A stretch of DNA of 34,985 nucleotides from Streptomyces sp. 150FB. GTDB lineage: Bacteria; Actinomycetota; Actinomycetes; Streptomycetales; Streptomycetaceae. Of this stretch, positions 1-8,161 are shown piece by piece. How positions within the stretch are numbered: the first letter of the stretch is position 1; every line of letters begins with the position of its first letter. Below the pieces are notes generated by a model. It saw only the letters and a list, made by a program, of their open reading frames with translations. It did no database searches and had not been told where the DNA came from. The DNA is taken from positions 3,464,254 to 3,499,238 of the forward strand of contig NZ_JTHL01000001.1 in NCBI RefSeq assembly GCF_000818195.1, given 5' to 3'. The translations under genes and the position numbers were made by a program.

Positions 1-1268
1 CCGCCCGCCGGCGCCGGGCGGCCCGTACGGATCTCGGTGCCCCGCTGCCGTACGGCGCCGAGCGACCCGCCGCGCGTGCCGAGCCGGCGCCGTACGCCCG
101 CGACCAGCCTGCCCGCCGTGTACGAGGCCCCGTACACGAACCGCATCGAGGGGCCGAACGACGGCGCGCTCAGCAGTCCCGCCAGGAACAGCCCCGGATA
201 TGACGACTCGAAAGCGGCGCTCGCCTCGGGGGCGCTGGTGGCGCCGACCGTACGCATCCGCCCCCGCAGCTCGTCGTCCAGCAGTCCGAGCCGGTCGAGG
301 CCGGGGGTGAATCCGGTGGCCGCGATGACATGGTCCGTCTCCAGCACGTCCGGCCGTCCCGAGGCCGTGACCAGGTCCAGCCGTACGCGCCCTCGCACCG
401 CGGCCGCCGCGGCCAGCCGCTCGCCGAGCCTGACCTCCACCGCCGGTTCGAAGCGGTCCCGCAGCCACCACGCGCCGGCCGGGCCGAGCGCCGAGTCGAA
501 GACCCGGGCCCGTGCGGAAGCCGGCAGCCGGCGGAAGAGCCCGGGGGTCTCCGCGTACAGCACGTTCTTCCAGCCGCAGCCGAGCCCGGTGTGCGGGGAG
601 CGCGCCGCCTGGTGGGCGGGACGGTCGAGCGGCGACGGGAGGGTGTTCCAGTTCAGCCGCCCGGAGCGCGCCACCACCCGTACGGACGTGCCCTGCTCGG
701 CGAGGAGCGCCGCCGTCTCCAGCGCGGCCTGGCCGGCGCCGATGACCGTCACGTCCCGGCCCACGAAGCGCGAGAGGTCCGCGTGGTGGCTGCTGTGCGA
801 CGCCGACTCGGGAGGCAGCCCGCGCAACGGGGCCGGGATGTCGGTGAAGGGCATGACGCCGATCGCGAGCGCGACCGTACGGGCGAGGACGGCCTCGCCG
901 TCGTCGGTGGTCAGGCGGAAACCGCCGGGGCAGGGGCGTACGGCGGTGATCGTACGGTGGTCGACCAGCGGGACCGCCCGGTCGGCGAACCACAGCCCGT
1001 ACGAGGCGAAGAACCCGACCGGCAGCGGTACGCCGTGTCTGGACTCCACCCCCTGGGCGGCCGCGTAGGCCGCCAGGTCGAACGCGCCCTTCGGATCGGA
1101 GAGGTTGGACGCCCAGGGCTCCGACTTCAGGAACATCCCGGGCGGCATGTTGTCCCGCCACGCCGCCATCGGTCTGCCGAACACGCGCAGGTCGAGGCCG
1201 GCCGCAGCCGCGTGGGAGGCGATGGAGAGTCCGTAGGGGCCGGCGCCCACAACTACCAGGTCGTACAT
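1..1268 (-). CDS. FAD/NAD(P)-binding flavoprotein oxidoreductase (C-terminus outside window)
   Basis: The visible 422 residues start with ATG at 1268 (MYDLVVVGAGPYGLSIAS), a Rossmann GxGxxG FAD site at about residues 5-15. A second nucleotide-binding motif, VTVIGAGQAALETAAL, lies in mid-protein, followed by a late ATGF motif (HVIAATGFTPGLDRLG) typical of flavin-containing monooxygenase-like and thioredoxin-reductase-like proteins. It probably uses NAD(P)H and FAD to oxidise or hydroxylate a small substrate in the cytoplasm; the substrate cannot be read from sequence. The reading frame is open to the window edge, so the C-terminus is missing. It lies 53 bp downstream of the ATP-grasp gene on the same strand and is probably co-transcribed with it, which suggests a shared tailoring or small-molecule role next to the polysaccharide locus. 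The family call is firm; the role is inference. Confidence 0.85.
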   Translation of the reverse strand, partial: MYDLVVVGAGPYGLSIASHAAAAGLDLRVFGRPMAAWRDNMPPGMFLKSEPWASNLSDPKGAFDLAAYAAAQGVESRHGVPLPVGFFASYGLWFADRAVPLVDHRTITAVRPCPGGFRLTTDDGEAVLARTVALAIGVMPFTDIPAPLRGLPPESASHSSHHADLSRFVGRDVTVIGAGQAALETAALLAEQGTSVRVVARSGRLNWNTLPSPLDRPAHQAARSPHTGLGCGWKNVLYAETPGLFRRLPASARARVFDSALGPAGAWWLRDRFEPAVEVRLGERLAAAAAVRGRVRLDLVTASGRPDVLETDHVIAATGFTPGLDRLGLLDDELRGRMRTVGATSAPEASAAFESSYPGLFLAGLLSAPSFGPSMRFVYGASYTAGRLVAGVRRRLGTRGGSLGAVRQRGTEIRTGRPAPAG

Positions 1269-1321
1269 CGTGTGTGCCGCTCTCTGTGAGTGAGGAGGAG
1301 GTGCGGGGGTATGGGGAGGGT

Positions 1322-2668
1322 TCAACTCGACACGGGAGTGCTGCGATCGGCCTCCACGGTCTCCCGTGGCGTACGGCGCCGCTGCCGCAGCGCGTTCGCG
1401 CGCGGGCGCTCCCCCGCGTCCGCGCGCCGCAGCCGCCGCCAGCCGCGGCGAGCCACATGCAGCACCCAAGCGACGGCCATGGCGAAGGCGGGCAGCGGGT
1501 CGTCGAGCGCGAACCACGCGGTCTCGCTGCCGCCCCTGGCCGGTCCGGCGGGGGCGGTGGGCTGGCCCGGACTCCGGTCCGTCCGCCGGGTCAGGCCCCC
1601 CGACAGGACGGACAGCAGCGCGTAGTTCTCCACCAGGAAGGTCCGGCCGATCGCCGGGGCCCCGGCGGGCACGGCCCGTCCCGTCAGGTCCAGGTGGAGC
1701 GCGCGCACGACATCCGTGCCCGCCCGGTCGGTGAAGAGCCGGAACTGCGCGCCGGGTCTGGGGTTGAAGTCGAGCAGGTGGTACGCGCCGGTGGCGGTCT
1801 CCAGCCGGAAGTCGAGGTCGAGGATCCCCCGGTAGCCGAGCGCGCCCACGACCTGACGGGCCGTCCGCTCCACCTCGGGGTTGGGCAGCCACCGCCCCAC
1901 CGCGGTGAGGCCCGCCGCCACGGGCCAGGATCGCTCCTTGCGCCCGGCCGCCCCGACCAGCAGATCGCCGTCGTTCCCCGCGTACCCGTGGAAGAACCAG
2001 TCGAGGTCGCGCCCCGGCGGCAGGAACCGCTGGAAGAGCAGCGGACTTCCGGCGGCGGCGCCGCATCCGTACAACTCCCTGGCCTCCTGCGGGGAGCGGA
2101 TCACCTGGGTGCTGCGCAGCCCGGCCCCTTCGGGAAGCAGCCAGGGCCTGCTCCACTTCGCGACCACCGGGAGCCCGAGCGACCAGACCGCCGCCGCCGC
2201 TTCCTCCGCGCTGCCGGGGATGACCGTACGCGGATGGGGAATGGCGAGGCGTTCGCAGATCTCGACCAGCGCGGCCTTGTCGGCGACCCGCTCGGGCAGT
2301 CCTGACGGCTGGTCAGGCAGCAGGTAGCGGCCGGTCAGTTCGGGGCGCAGCCGGCTGATGGCGATCGCGCTCAGATCGTCCATGGCGATCAGGACGGCGG
2401 GCGTGGAGAGTTCGTCGGCGAGGGACAGCAGCAGTCGCTGAATGCCCGCCAGATCGAGGCCCCCGTCGGGCCGTAGGTGGGTTCGGGTCAGATAGCGGGA
2501 GCGGCTGACGGGGCTCTTCGCCGCCTCGACCACCGCGTGCACCTCGATGCCGGCGCGGCCGAGTGACCGTACGGCGCCCAGTGTTCCGTGGTGAAACGGA
2601 TTCCGGTCGAGTCTGAGGAGTACGGCGGGGACGCGGCTGTCAAAGCTCGACACGGTGCTGTCCTTCAT
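1322..2668 (-). CDS. ATP-grasp domain carboxylate-amine ligase-like protein
   Basis: This 448-residue protein resembles the ATP-grasp proteins of the carbamoyl-phosphate-synthase/biotin-carboxylase fold. The N-terminal region (VPAVLLRLDRNPFHHGTLG) is the usual pre-ATP-grasp domain. The central part has DKAALVEICERLAIPHPRT, then LPVVAKWSRPWL and a metal-binding end of the core, GILDLDFRLE followed by YHLLDFNPRPGAQFRLF. Such enzymes join a carboxylate to an amine or thiol through an acyl phosphate. The frame is open upstream to 3010, but that extension overlaps the divergent GH26 gene and is low complexity, so the ATG at 2668 (MKDSTVSS) is chosen; no strong ribosome binding site is visible. The C-terminal 60 residues are Arg-rich with one hydrophobic stretch. 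Because it neighbours a polysaccharide operon, it may make an amide-linked substituent or a small peptide, but this is inference. Confidence 0.8.
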   Translation of the reverse strand: MKDSTVSSFDSRVPAVLLRLDRNPFHHGTLGAVRSLGRAGIEVHAVVEAAKSPVSRSRYLTRTHLRPDGGLDLAGIQRLLLSLADELSTPAVLIAMDDLSAIAISRLRPELTGRYLLPDQPSGLPERVADKAALVEICERLAIPHPRTVIPGSAEEAAAAVWSLGLPVVAKWSRPWLLPEGAGLRSTQVIRSPQEARELYGCGAAAGSPLLFQRFLPPGRDLDWFFHGYAGNDGDLLVGAAGRKERSWPVAAGLTAVGRWLPNPEVERTARQVVGALGYRGILDLDFRLETATGAYHLLDFNPRPGAQFRLFTDRAGTDVVRALHLDLTGRAVPAGAPAIGRTFLVENYALLSVLSGGLTRRTDRSPGQPTAPAGPARGGSETAWFALDDPLPAFAMAVAWVLHVARRGWRRLRRADAGERPRANALRQRRRTPRETVEADRSTPVSS

Positions 2669-2814
2669 TTCGATGACCCATGCGGGGGATGAAATTCTCG
2701 TACGGACTAATAGAACGTCAGGCCAGGTTCGCGAGCGGCTTATGACAAATACTTTTGAATCAGCGTGACTACGGTCTCGCGGCCAGGGAACTGTCCACTT
2801 CCGAAGGAGCAGAC

Positions 2815-4071
2815 ATGTCCACTCGACGTCGAAGGCTGACGAGTACCTGCCTGGGTGTCGCGACAGCCGGTCTCCTCGCGACAGGTTCGGCACTGCCTTC
2901 CCCGGCACCGGCCCCGCCACCGGCACCGGCTGCTGCTCCCGCTCCCGACCCGGCTTCCGACCCGGCCCCCGATCCTGCTCCCGGTCCGGCACCCGGTCCG
3001 GCACCCGCAATTGAGCAGGCTCCGGAAATGCCGGCGGAACTGAAGGCGCCCGATCCTGCTTTTGGCGCCTATCTCGATTACGGCCCCGAAGGTGTGGGCC
3101 GCATCGCCGAGATGCAGAAGTGGCTGGGGGGTACGGATCTTCGCGTCGGGCACACCTATCTCCCCGGCGATGTGTGGTCCAACATCGAAGGCGCGCCGGG
3201 ATTCCTGGCGAACTGGGCCAAGTGGCGCAAGGCGCGCGCGGACCGGCTGTTCATCCTCAACGTGCCGATGCTGGAGGACAACGAGGGCCATGTCCCGGAC
3301 GCCGTCGTCCGCGCCGAGCTGGGCAAGGGCGCCGAGGGCGAGTACGACAGCCACTTCGCGACGCTGGCGAAGCGGCTGGTCGACCTTGGTGCCGAGGACA
3401 CCGTCATCGTGCTCGGCTGGGAGATGAACGGGACGACGTACACGCACCGTTGCGAGCCCGATCCGACGGCCTGGAAGAAGTACTGGAACCGCATCGTCAC
3501 CACCATGCGCGCGGTGCCGGGGCAGAAATTCCGGTTCGACTTCGCCCCGAACCGTGGACAGGACGCCATTGCCTGGACCGAGTGCTATCCCGGTGACGAC
3601 GTCGTGGACATCCTGGGTATGGACTCATACGACCAGCCGCCCGGCGAGACGTTCGACGAACAGGTGAATGAGCCCTATGGGCTCCAGGACCATGTGAACT
3701 TCGCTACTGAACACGGAAAGGTCATCTCCTATCCCGAATGGGGCCTCTTCCGCAACGGTGACAACCCCGCCTACATGAGCGGCATGCTCAAGTGGATCGA
3801 CAAACAAAAGCCTCTCTACAGCACCGTGACCGACTATTGTCCGCACGGCGTGTGGCTGTGCGAGGAGAATCCCAAATCGTCGAAGATCTTCCGCTCCATG
3901 CTGTACGGGCGCGGCACGCCTCCCGAGGCCGAAAAGCCGCCGGTGCCGCCGGCCGTACCCGATCCGACGCTCCCCTCGCAGTGCGACGCGGCTAATCTCG
4001 GTTCGTGGCTGGAGTCCTGGCTGGGCAAGACGGTCTGTGCCGCCAGGCACTGGTCCACCTTCAAGCGCTGA
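2815..4071 (+). CDS. Secreted GH26-like glycoside hydrolase (beta-mannanase/glycanase family)
   Basis: This 418-residue secreted protein starts at ATG 2815 behind a clear GAAGGAG site. Residues 1-28 form a signal peptide with an Arg-rich start. Residues about 29-65 are a Pro-Ala linker (repeated PAP/DPAPGP). The rest is a TIM-barrel hydrolase resembling GH26: the acid/base glutamate is likely E203 in LGWEMNGTTY, and the nucleophile E308 in ISYPEWGLF. The segment FDFAPNRG and the DILGMDSYD strand also fit the family. The C-terminus carries a short cysteine-containing tail. It probably cuts a beta-linked glycan outside the cell. It converges on the eight-gene exopolysaccharide operon and diverges from the ATP-grasp gene over 146 bp, so trimming or releasing the locus's own polymer is a natural hypothesis; a nutritional glycanase is the alternative. 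Confidence 0.82.
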   Translation: MSTRRRRLTSTCLGVATAGLLATGSALPSPAPAPPPAPAAAPAPDPASDPAPDPAPGPAPGPAPAIEQAPEMPAELKAPDPAFGAYLDYGPEGVGRIAEMQKWLGGTDLRVGHTYLPGDVWSNIEGAPGFLANWAKWRKARADRLFILNVPMLEDNEGHVPDAVVRAELGKGAEGEYDSHFATLAKRLVDLGAEDTVIVLGWEMNGTTYTHRCEPDPTAWKKYWNRIVTTMRAVPGQKFRFDFAPNRGQDAIAWTECYPGDDVVDILGMDSYDQPPGETFDEQVNEPYGLQDHVNFATEHGKVISYPEWGLFRNGDNPAYMSGMLKWIDKQKPLYSTVTDYCPHGVWLCEENPKSSKIFRSMLYGRGTPPEAEKPPVPPAVPDPTLPSQCDAANLGSWLESWLGKTVCAARHWSTFKR

Positions 4072-4084
4072 TCCCGGCGGCACC

Positions 4085-4122
4085 GGGGCGGCGGCGAGGT
4101 CATCCCTTCTCGCCGCCGCCCC
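4085..4122. terminator. Bidirectional hairpin terminator between convergent genes
   Basis: A perfect 14-bp inverted repeat (GGGGCGGCGGCGAG at 4085-4098, complement at 4109-4122) with a 10-nt loop lies just past the GH26 stop and overlaps the 3' end of the convergent acyltransferase gene. It lacks a T tract, as is usual in Streptomyces. It can serve both strands. Confidence 0.65.
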
Positions 4123-5281
4123 GCCGCACGCGCTTGACGATCGCCGCCGCCCGGTCCCGGCCCACCGCGCGCGCCGCGTGCACCCGCAGGAACGGCGCGA
4201 GATGGCCGCGCGCCAGCAGCAGCCGCTGGTTGCGGACGGTGTCCGGGCGCCAGTGGTGCTTGTAGGACTCGTCGCCGCGCAGCATGCTCAGCGTGGTCCG
4301 GTCGCTCGCGTTGATCTGCCGCACACCGTGCCGGAGCAGCATGGTGGCGACATCCACCTTCCGCTCGCGCAGCGCCGGGTCGGCTCCGTAGAGATAGCCG
4401 CCCTCCAGTTGACCGGACATCAGGGTGAGGTCGGAGGCGACCAGCTCGCCGGCCAGGCTGAATTCGGTGAGCCGCGCTTCGCCGCCTTCGACCATCGCCC
4501 TGACGGACCTGGTCAGGTGTTCGGAGAAGCGGACGCTGAGGTGTTCGGGGGTGACTCCCCTGCCCTGCCACTGCCGGCGGTGCAGCGCGAGCAGCCGTCC
4601 GACCGCCGCCGAGACCTCGTCGACGGGTACGAGGTGCTCCTCGATGCCGAGTGCGTCCAGCTTGCGGAGCTTGGCGCGGGCGCGCTGGGCGCGGGCCCTG
4701 GCGAGGCGGCCGAGCAGGTCGTCCATGGGTACGGCGGGCAGCTCCAGGCAGACGGAGTCGGTGAGCCGCTCGCGCGGCCCGTCCCAGCAGGCGTAGAGCT
4801 GTTCGGCCGCGGCTCCGGGGCGTACCTCGCGCAGGTCGACCACCGCTGTGTGGGCGATGCCGGCGAGCGCCTTCGCGAGGGCCTCGGCCGCCTCCGGGGC
4901 GCGGTCGTCGTCGAGCAGCACGTCGGAGAAGTCGGAGATGCCGCCGCCGAGCTGTACGAGGACGGGAAAGGGGCGGCGCACCAGCATCAGGGCCGCCGCC
5001 GCGACCAGTTGGCCGCTGTCGTCGCCCTCCTCCGCACCACGGCGGACAAGTACGACGCGGAGCCGGCCGCGGACCCCGTACGACAACCACCAGGAGTGCA
5101 GCCACGCGTGGCTCTGGAAGGGGGTGGCGGTACGGGAGCGGCGGTGCAGCGCGTTCCAGGCGGGGGCGAGTTCGCCGAAGCGGTCGGCGTCGCGGCACAC
5201 CTCGGTGGTGAGCGCGGTCCCGGAGAGGGCGGTCCCCGGTACGGGGGCGACCGACGGGGCGGAGGGGGTTTCGGTGGCCAT
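4100..5281 (-). CDS. CelD/BcsL-type GNAT acyltransferase of the polysaccharide operon
   Basis: This 393-residue protein matches the CelD/BcsL acetyltransferase group (FemAB-like tandem GNAT fold). The recognisable features are an N-terminal FGELAPAWNALHRRS...PFQSHAWLHSWW block, the central LRKLDALGIEEHLV region, RFSEHLTRSVRAMVEGGEARLTEFSLAGELVASDLTL, and the closing INASDRTTLSMLRGDESYKHHW. The last motif, with Gly-Asp-x-x-Tyr-Lys, is characteristic. It probably transfers an acyl group to a sugar or lipid-linked intermediate in the cytoplasm. ATG 5281 overlaps the previous stop by one base (TGATG); a GTG at 5284 is possible, but the AAAGG site sits better before the ATG. It is the last gene of the exopolysaccharide operon, so it likely decorates the repeat unit. 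Confidence 0.82.
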   Translation of the reverse strand: MATETPSAPSVAPVPGTALSGTALTTEVCRDADRFGELAPAWNALHRRSRTATPFQSHAWLHSWWLSYGVRGRLRVVLVRRGAEEGDDSGQLVAAAALMLVRRPFPVLVQLGGGISDFSDVLLDDDRAPEAAEALAKALAGIAHTAVVDLREVRPGAAAEQLYACWDGPRERLTDSVCLELPAVPMDDLLGRLARARAQRARAKLRKLDALGIEEHLVPVDEVSAAVGRLLALHRRQWQGRGVTPEHLSVRFSEHLTRSVRAMVEGGEARLTEFSLAGELVASDLTLMSGQLEGGYLYGADPALRERKVDVATMLLRHGVRQINASDRTTLSMLRGDESYKHHWRPDTVRNQRLLLARGHLAPFLRVHAARAVGRDRAAAIVKRVRRGGGEKG

Positions 5282-6159
5282 CACACCTTTTCCCGTTTGG
5301 GCTGGGACTTCCAGCGGCGCTGCGGTTGGCGTTGCGGCGGTGACTGCTGCTGCTTCTGCTGCCGCTTGGAGGGGGCGGCCCCCGCGGGTGCGGACGCGGG
5401 TTCTGTGGGCTGGGCCTGGGGCTTGACCTGCCGGCGGGGCTCGGGCTGAGGTTCGGGCTGGGGCTGCTGCTGGGGGTGGGCCGCCGTCGCCGGGTGCGGG
5501 ACGGGGGCGTGGAGGTCGTCCCCGTACCGCCTCTTCGGGCGGACCAGCAGGCCGAGCCCGCCGAGCAGCCCGCCCGCGCAGCCGCCGACCAGGGCGGCGA
5601 GCGGTGTCGACGGCGAGACGGGGCTCGTCGGCTTGACGGCACGGGAGAACTGGAGGACGCGTACGTTCGTACTGCCCTGGAGATGCGAGCCGTTGGTCAC
5701 CAGGGCGCGCGCCACTCCGTCCGCCATGCTGACGGCTGTCGAGGGGACGCTCGACGTGGCCGTCACGGAGATCATCGGGGCGTCGGGCGATGTGGCCGTC
5801 TGGACGCTGTCCTTGAGGGTCTTCGCCGAGACACCGGCCCAGACCTGCGCGTCGCCGAGGACCGCGACCTGTGCGGCGACCCGTCCGTACGCCGTGGCGA
5901 AGCCGAGCGCCGCCGCAGGGTCGGACTTCTCCGTCGGTACGACGACGACAAAGCTGGTGGCCGTGTACTGCGGGGTGCCCGACATCCCGTAGGCACCGCC
6001 GGCGCCCGCGCCGAGCAGGGCCGCCACCGGGACGACCAGCCAGAGCGGCAGCCGCCGGAGCGGCGCGAGCAGGCGCGCGGTCCTGCCGTTCCCGCTCCCC
6101 GGCGAACTCCCCCCCGAACTCCCCGCCGAACTCTCCGGCGGACTCGATTCCTGGGTCAT
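5281..6159 (-). CDS. Wzz-like polysaccharide co-polymerase / chain-length regulator
   Basis: This 292-residue membrane protein has two membrane segments, about residues 38-58 (LPLWLVVPVAALLGAGAGG) and about 185-205 (PLAALVGGCAGGLLGGLGLLV), with an extracytoplasmic stretch between them. This is the topology of Wzz/YveK/CapA chain-length proteins. The segment after the first helix (YTATSFVVVVP) and the Pro-containing run before the second (VKPTSPVSPSTPLA) are hallmarks. The C-terminal 80 residues are a disordered Gln/Pro/Lys/Arg tail ending QPKREKV, with no tyrosine kinase domain or Walker motif. It probably sets polymer length with the Wzy-like protein. ATG 6159 overlaps the preceding glycosyltransferase stop by 4 bp (ATGA). 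A TTG at 6165 is a weaker start. Confidence 0.8.
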   Translation of the reverse strand: MTQESSPPESSAGSSGGSSPGSGNGRTARLLAPLRRLPLWLVVPVAALLGAGAGGAYGMSGTPQYTATSFVVVVPTEKSDPAAALGFATAYGRVAAQVAVLGDAQVWAGVSAKTLKDSVQTATSPDAPMISVTATSSVPSTAVSMADGVARALVTNGSHLQGSTNVRVLQFSRAVKPTSPVSPSTPLAALVGGCAGGLLGGLGLLVRPKRRYGDDLHAPVPHPATAAHPQQQPQPEPQPEPRRQVKPQAQPTEPASAPAGAAPSKRQQKQQQSPPQRQPQRRWKSQPKREKV

Positions 6160-7319
6160 GACCAACTCGCCTCTCGGGTGGGGTGCGGGCCGCTTACCGC
6201 CTTCTCGTACACGGTCATGAGCTGTCCCGCGCTGTGCGCGATGCCGTAGTGCAGCGCGGCTGCGGGCACCGGCTGCCTGACCGGCCCCGCGTCCTTCAAC
6301 TTCCGCAGTTCCTCAACCAGTTCGGGTACGGAGCCGGTGATCCGGTGCGCGCCGGGCGCGGCCTCGGCCGGCAGGTCGTTGAGGGCCGGGCAGGTCACAT
6401 GGAAGACCGGGAGACCGGCGGCGAGCGCCTCGATGATCGCCAGCCCGAACGCCTCGTCGTGCGAGGTGGAGACGAACACGTCCATCGCTGCGAGCAGCGC
6501 GGGCAGGTCGGGCTCGGCGGACGCGACCTGCTCGGCGGGCGGGGGTGGCGGCGGGTCCTCGCACGCGCCGACGAGCAGAATCCGCTCCGCCGCGCCCCGG
6601 TCTCGCGCCAGCCGCAGCAGCTCCTCACGCTCGGCGCCCTCGCCGACCAGGATCAGCCGGGCGTCCGGGAGATCGGCGACAGCCCGTACGAGCGCGTCGA
6701 AGCGCTTGCTGTCGGTGAGGCGTCCGACACCGCCGACCACAAAGGCGTCGCGGGGCAGCCCGAGGTGCTCGCGCGCGGCCCGCCGCGCGCTCTCGTCGTA
6801 CGCGAAGCGCGCCACCTCGATGCCGTTGGGGACGACATGGATACGGTCGCGGCGCACCCCCCAGCGCTCCAGCCGGCGCGCGACGGTGTTGGAGACGGCG
6901 ACCGTGGCCGTGCCGAGGCGCTCGCCCGCGAGGTAGAGCGCGCGGGCGCCGGTGGACAGCGGCCGGCCCTCGATCTGCACGGCGCCGAGGGAGTGTTCGG
7001 TGGCGACGATGGTCCGTACGCCCGCGATGCGGGCCGCGAACCGGCCGTACAGGCAGGCCCGGTAGAGGTGGGTGTGCACCAGGTCGTACTTGCCGTGTCT
7101 GATGATCCCGGCGAGCCTGGGCAGCGCGCCGAGATCGCGGTTGCCGGTCATCGCGAGGTCGCGTACGGACACACCGTCGGCGACGATCCCGCGCGCGACA
7201 GCCCCCGGGTTGGTGAGTGTGACGACCTCGCTGTCGGTCGGCAACTCCCTGAGCAGAAGCCTCAGTTGCTGCTCGGCGCCGCCGATGCCGAGTCCGGTGA
7301 TGACATGCAGCACCTTCAC
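6156..7319 (-). CDS. Family 4-type glycosyltransferase
   Basis: This 387-residue GT-B glycosyltransferase probably adds one sugar of the repeat unit to a lipid-linked intermediate at the inner membrane face. The N-terminal domain starts VKVLHVITGLGIGGAEQQL, the nucleotide-sugar glycosyltransferase signature, followed by DLVHTHLYRACLYGR and ATEHSLG. The hinge VVPNGIEVARF leads to the C-terminal domain with GGVGRLTDSKRFDALV, LILVGEGAEREEL and the donor-binding E-x7-E region SHDEAFGLAIIEALAAGLPVF. A Pro-rich insertion (DPPPPPPAEQ) follows the LILVGEG strand and is unusual. The GTG at 7319 overlaps the deacetylase stop (GTGA) and is chosen for that coupling; the longer upstream frame is a shadow of the deacetylase gene. 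Sugar and linkage cannot be predicted. Confidence 0.87.
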   Translation of the reverse strand: MKVLHVITGLGIGGAEQQLRLLLRELPTDSEVVTLTNPGAVARGIVADGVSVRDLAMTGNRDLGALPRLAGIIRHGKYDLVHTHLYRACLYGRFAARIAGVRTIVATEHSLGAVQIEGRPLSTGARALYLAGERLGTATVAVSNTVARRLERWGVRRDRIHVVPNGIEVARFAYDESARRAAREHLGLPRDAFVVGGVGRLTDSKRFDALVRAVADLPDARLILVGEGAEREELLRLARDRGAAERILLVGACEDPPPPPPAEQVASAEPDLPALLAAMDVFVSTSHDEAFGLAIIEALAAGLPVFHVTCPALNDLPAEAAPGAHRITGSVPELVEELRKLKDAGPVRQPVPAAALHYGIAHSAGQLMTVYEKAVSGPHPTREASWS

Positions 7320-8161
7320 TGGACCGTCCTCCCGGCGGGCGTGGGCCCCGGCTGGGTCGCGTACGGCACCGGCCGGCGGCGCCGGTGGTGCAGCCGCCAC
7401 TTCACGTTCAGCCGGAGGCTGGTGTCGCGCTCGCCGACATGGATGCGGGGCAGGGCGAACAGGCCGGTGAGCTCCCCCGGGCTGATGCCGACGCCGTACG
7501 CGTACCCTGCCGCGCGTACGGCGTCGAGGGAGCGTGCGTCGACCGTGCCGTACGGGTAGCAGAAGCCGGCGATCTCGGTACCGGTGATCTCCCCCAGCAA
7601 CTTCCTGCTGTGCTCGATCTCTTCGACGAGCAGGGTGGCGTCGGCTCCGCCGAGGTCGGTGTGGTGCATCCCGTGGGAGCCGATCTCCATGCCCGCGGCT
7701 GCGGCCCTGCGGATGCCGTCCTCGGTGATGAGGGGCTTGCGCGGGCCGCGCGGGTCCCAGGAGTTCTCGCCGCCGAGGCGCCCCGGCAGGACGTAGACGG
7801 TGGCGGTGAAGGCGTGGCGGCGCAGCATCGGCACGGCCGTGTGGATGAAGTCGGCGTATCCGTCGTCGAAGGTCAGGCCCACGAGTCCGGTGGCCCTGCC
7901 GTCGGCGCGTGCGCGCAGGAGCTGGGCCATGGAGACACCGGTGAGGCTGTGCCGGCGCAGCCACCGTAACTGCTGTTCGAGCCGCTTCGGGGAGACGGTG
8001 ATGTTGTAGGGGTCGTCCTTGGTGTCGGCGACCGAGTGGTACATGAGGGCCCGCAGGGGCCCTTCGGAAGGTGCGCCTTGGGATGCTGCGCCTTCGGACG
8101 CTCTGCCTTGAGACGCTCTGCCTTGGGACGGTGCGCCTTCGAACACTGTGTCAGCGTGCAT
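7316..8161 (-). CDS. NodB-type polysaccharide deacetylase with pentapeptide-repeat N-terminus
   Basis: This 281-residue protein has a NodB (CE4) domain with motif 1 LTFDDGYADF (catalytic and metal-binding Asp pair), motif 2 GSHGMHHTDL (metal-binding His residues) and later GFCYPYGTVD. It should remove N- or O-acetyl groups from a polysaccharide. No signal peptide is evident, so it may act on intracellular precursors or leave the cell by another route. Residues 7-36 are tandem pentapeptides (SQGRA, SEGAA types). Leu65 is encoded by TTA (bases 7967-7969), the only TTA I found in the operon, so translation probably needs the bldA tRNA. Its start overlaps the flippase gene by 11 bp and its stop overlaps the next glycosyltransferase start. 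Confidence 0.86.
   Translation of the reverse strand: MHADTVFEGAPSQGRASQGRASEGAASQGAPSEGPLRALMYHSVADTKDDPYNITVSPKRLEQQLRWLRRHSLTGVSMAQLLRARADGRATGLVGLTFDDGYADFIHTAVPMLRRHAFTATVYVLPGRLGGENSWDPRGPRKPLITEDGIRRAAAAGMEIGSHGMHHTDLGGADATLLVEEIEHSRKLLGEITGTEIAGFCYPYGTVDARSLDAVRAAGYAYGVGISPGELTGLFALPRIHVGERDTSLRLNVKWRLHHRRRRPVPYATQPGPTPAGRTVQ
8060..8149 (-). repeat. Six 15-bp tandem repeats inside the deacetylase gene
   Basis: Six units of period 15 begin with GCCTT (plus strand; the first unit diverges slightly) at 8060, 8075, 8090, 8105, 8120 and 8135. Because 15 is a multiple of three, gain or loss of units would keep the frame and only change the number of SQGRA-like pentapeptides before the catalytic domain. 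Confidence 0.8.

Noticed and set aside
1274..2305. Long plus-strand open frame (343 aa) opposite the ATP-grasp gene
   Set aside because: Arg/Gly/Pro-rich translation without motifs; it mirrors the third-position GC bias of the real minus-strand gene.
3834..5642. 602-aa minus-strand open frame over the acyltransferase region
   Set aside because: Low-complexity Arg/Pro translation in a wrong frame, while the competing frame encodes a recognisable CelD/BcsL protein.
8059..8150. Possible CRISPR-like array in the 15-bp repeats
   Set aside because: Units are directly adjacent with no spacers and are coding pentapeptides.
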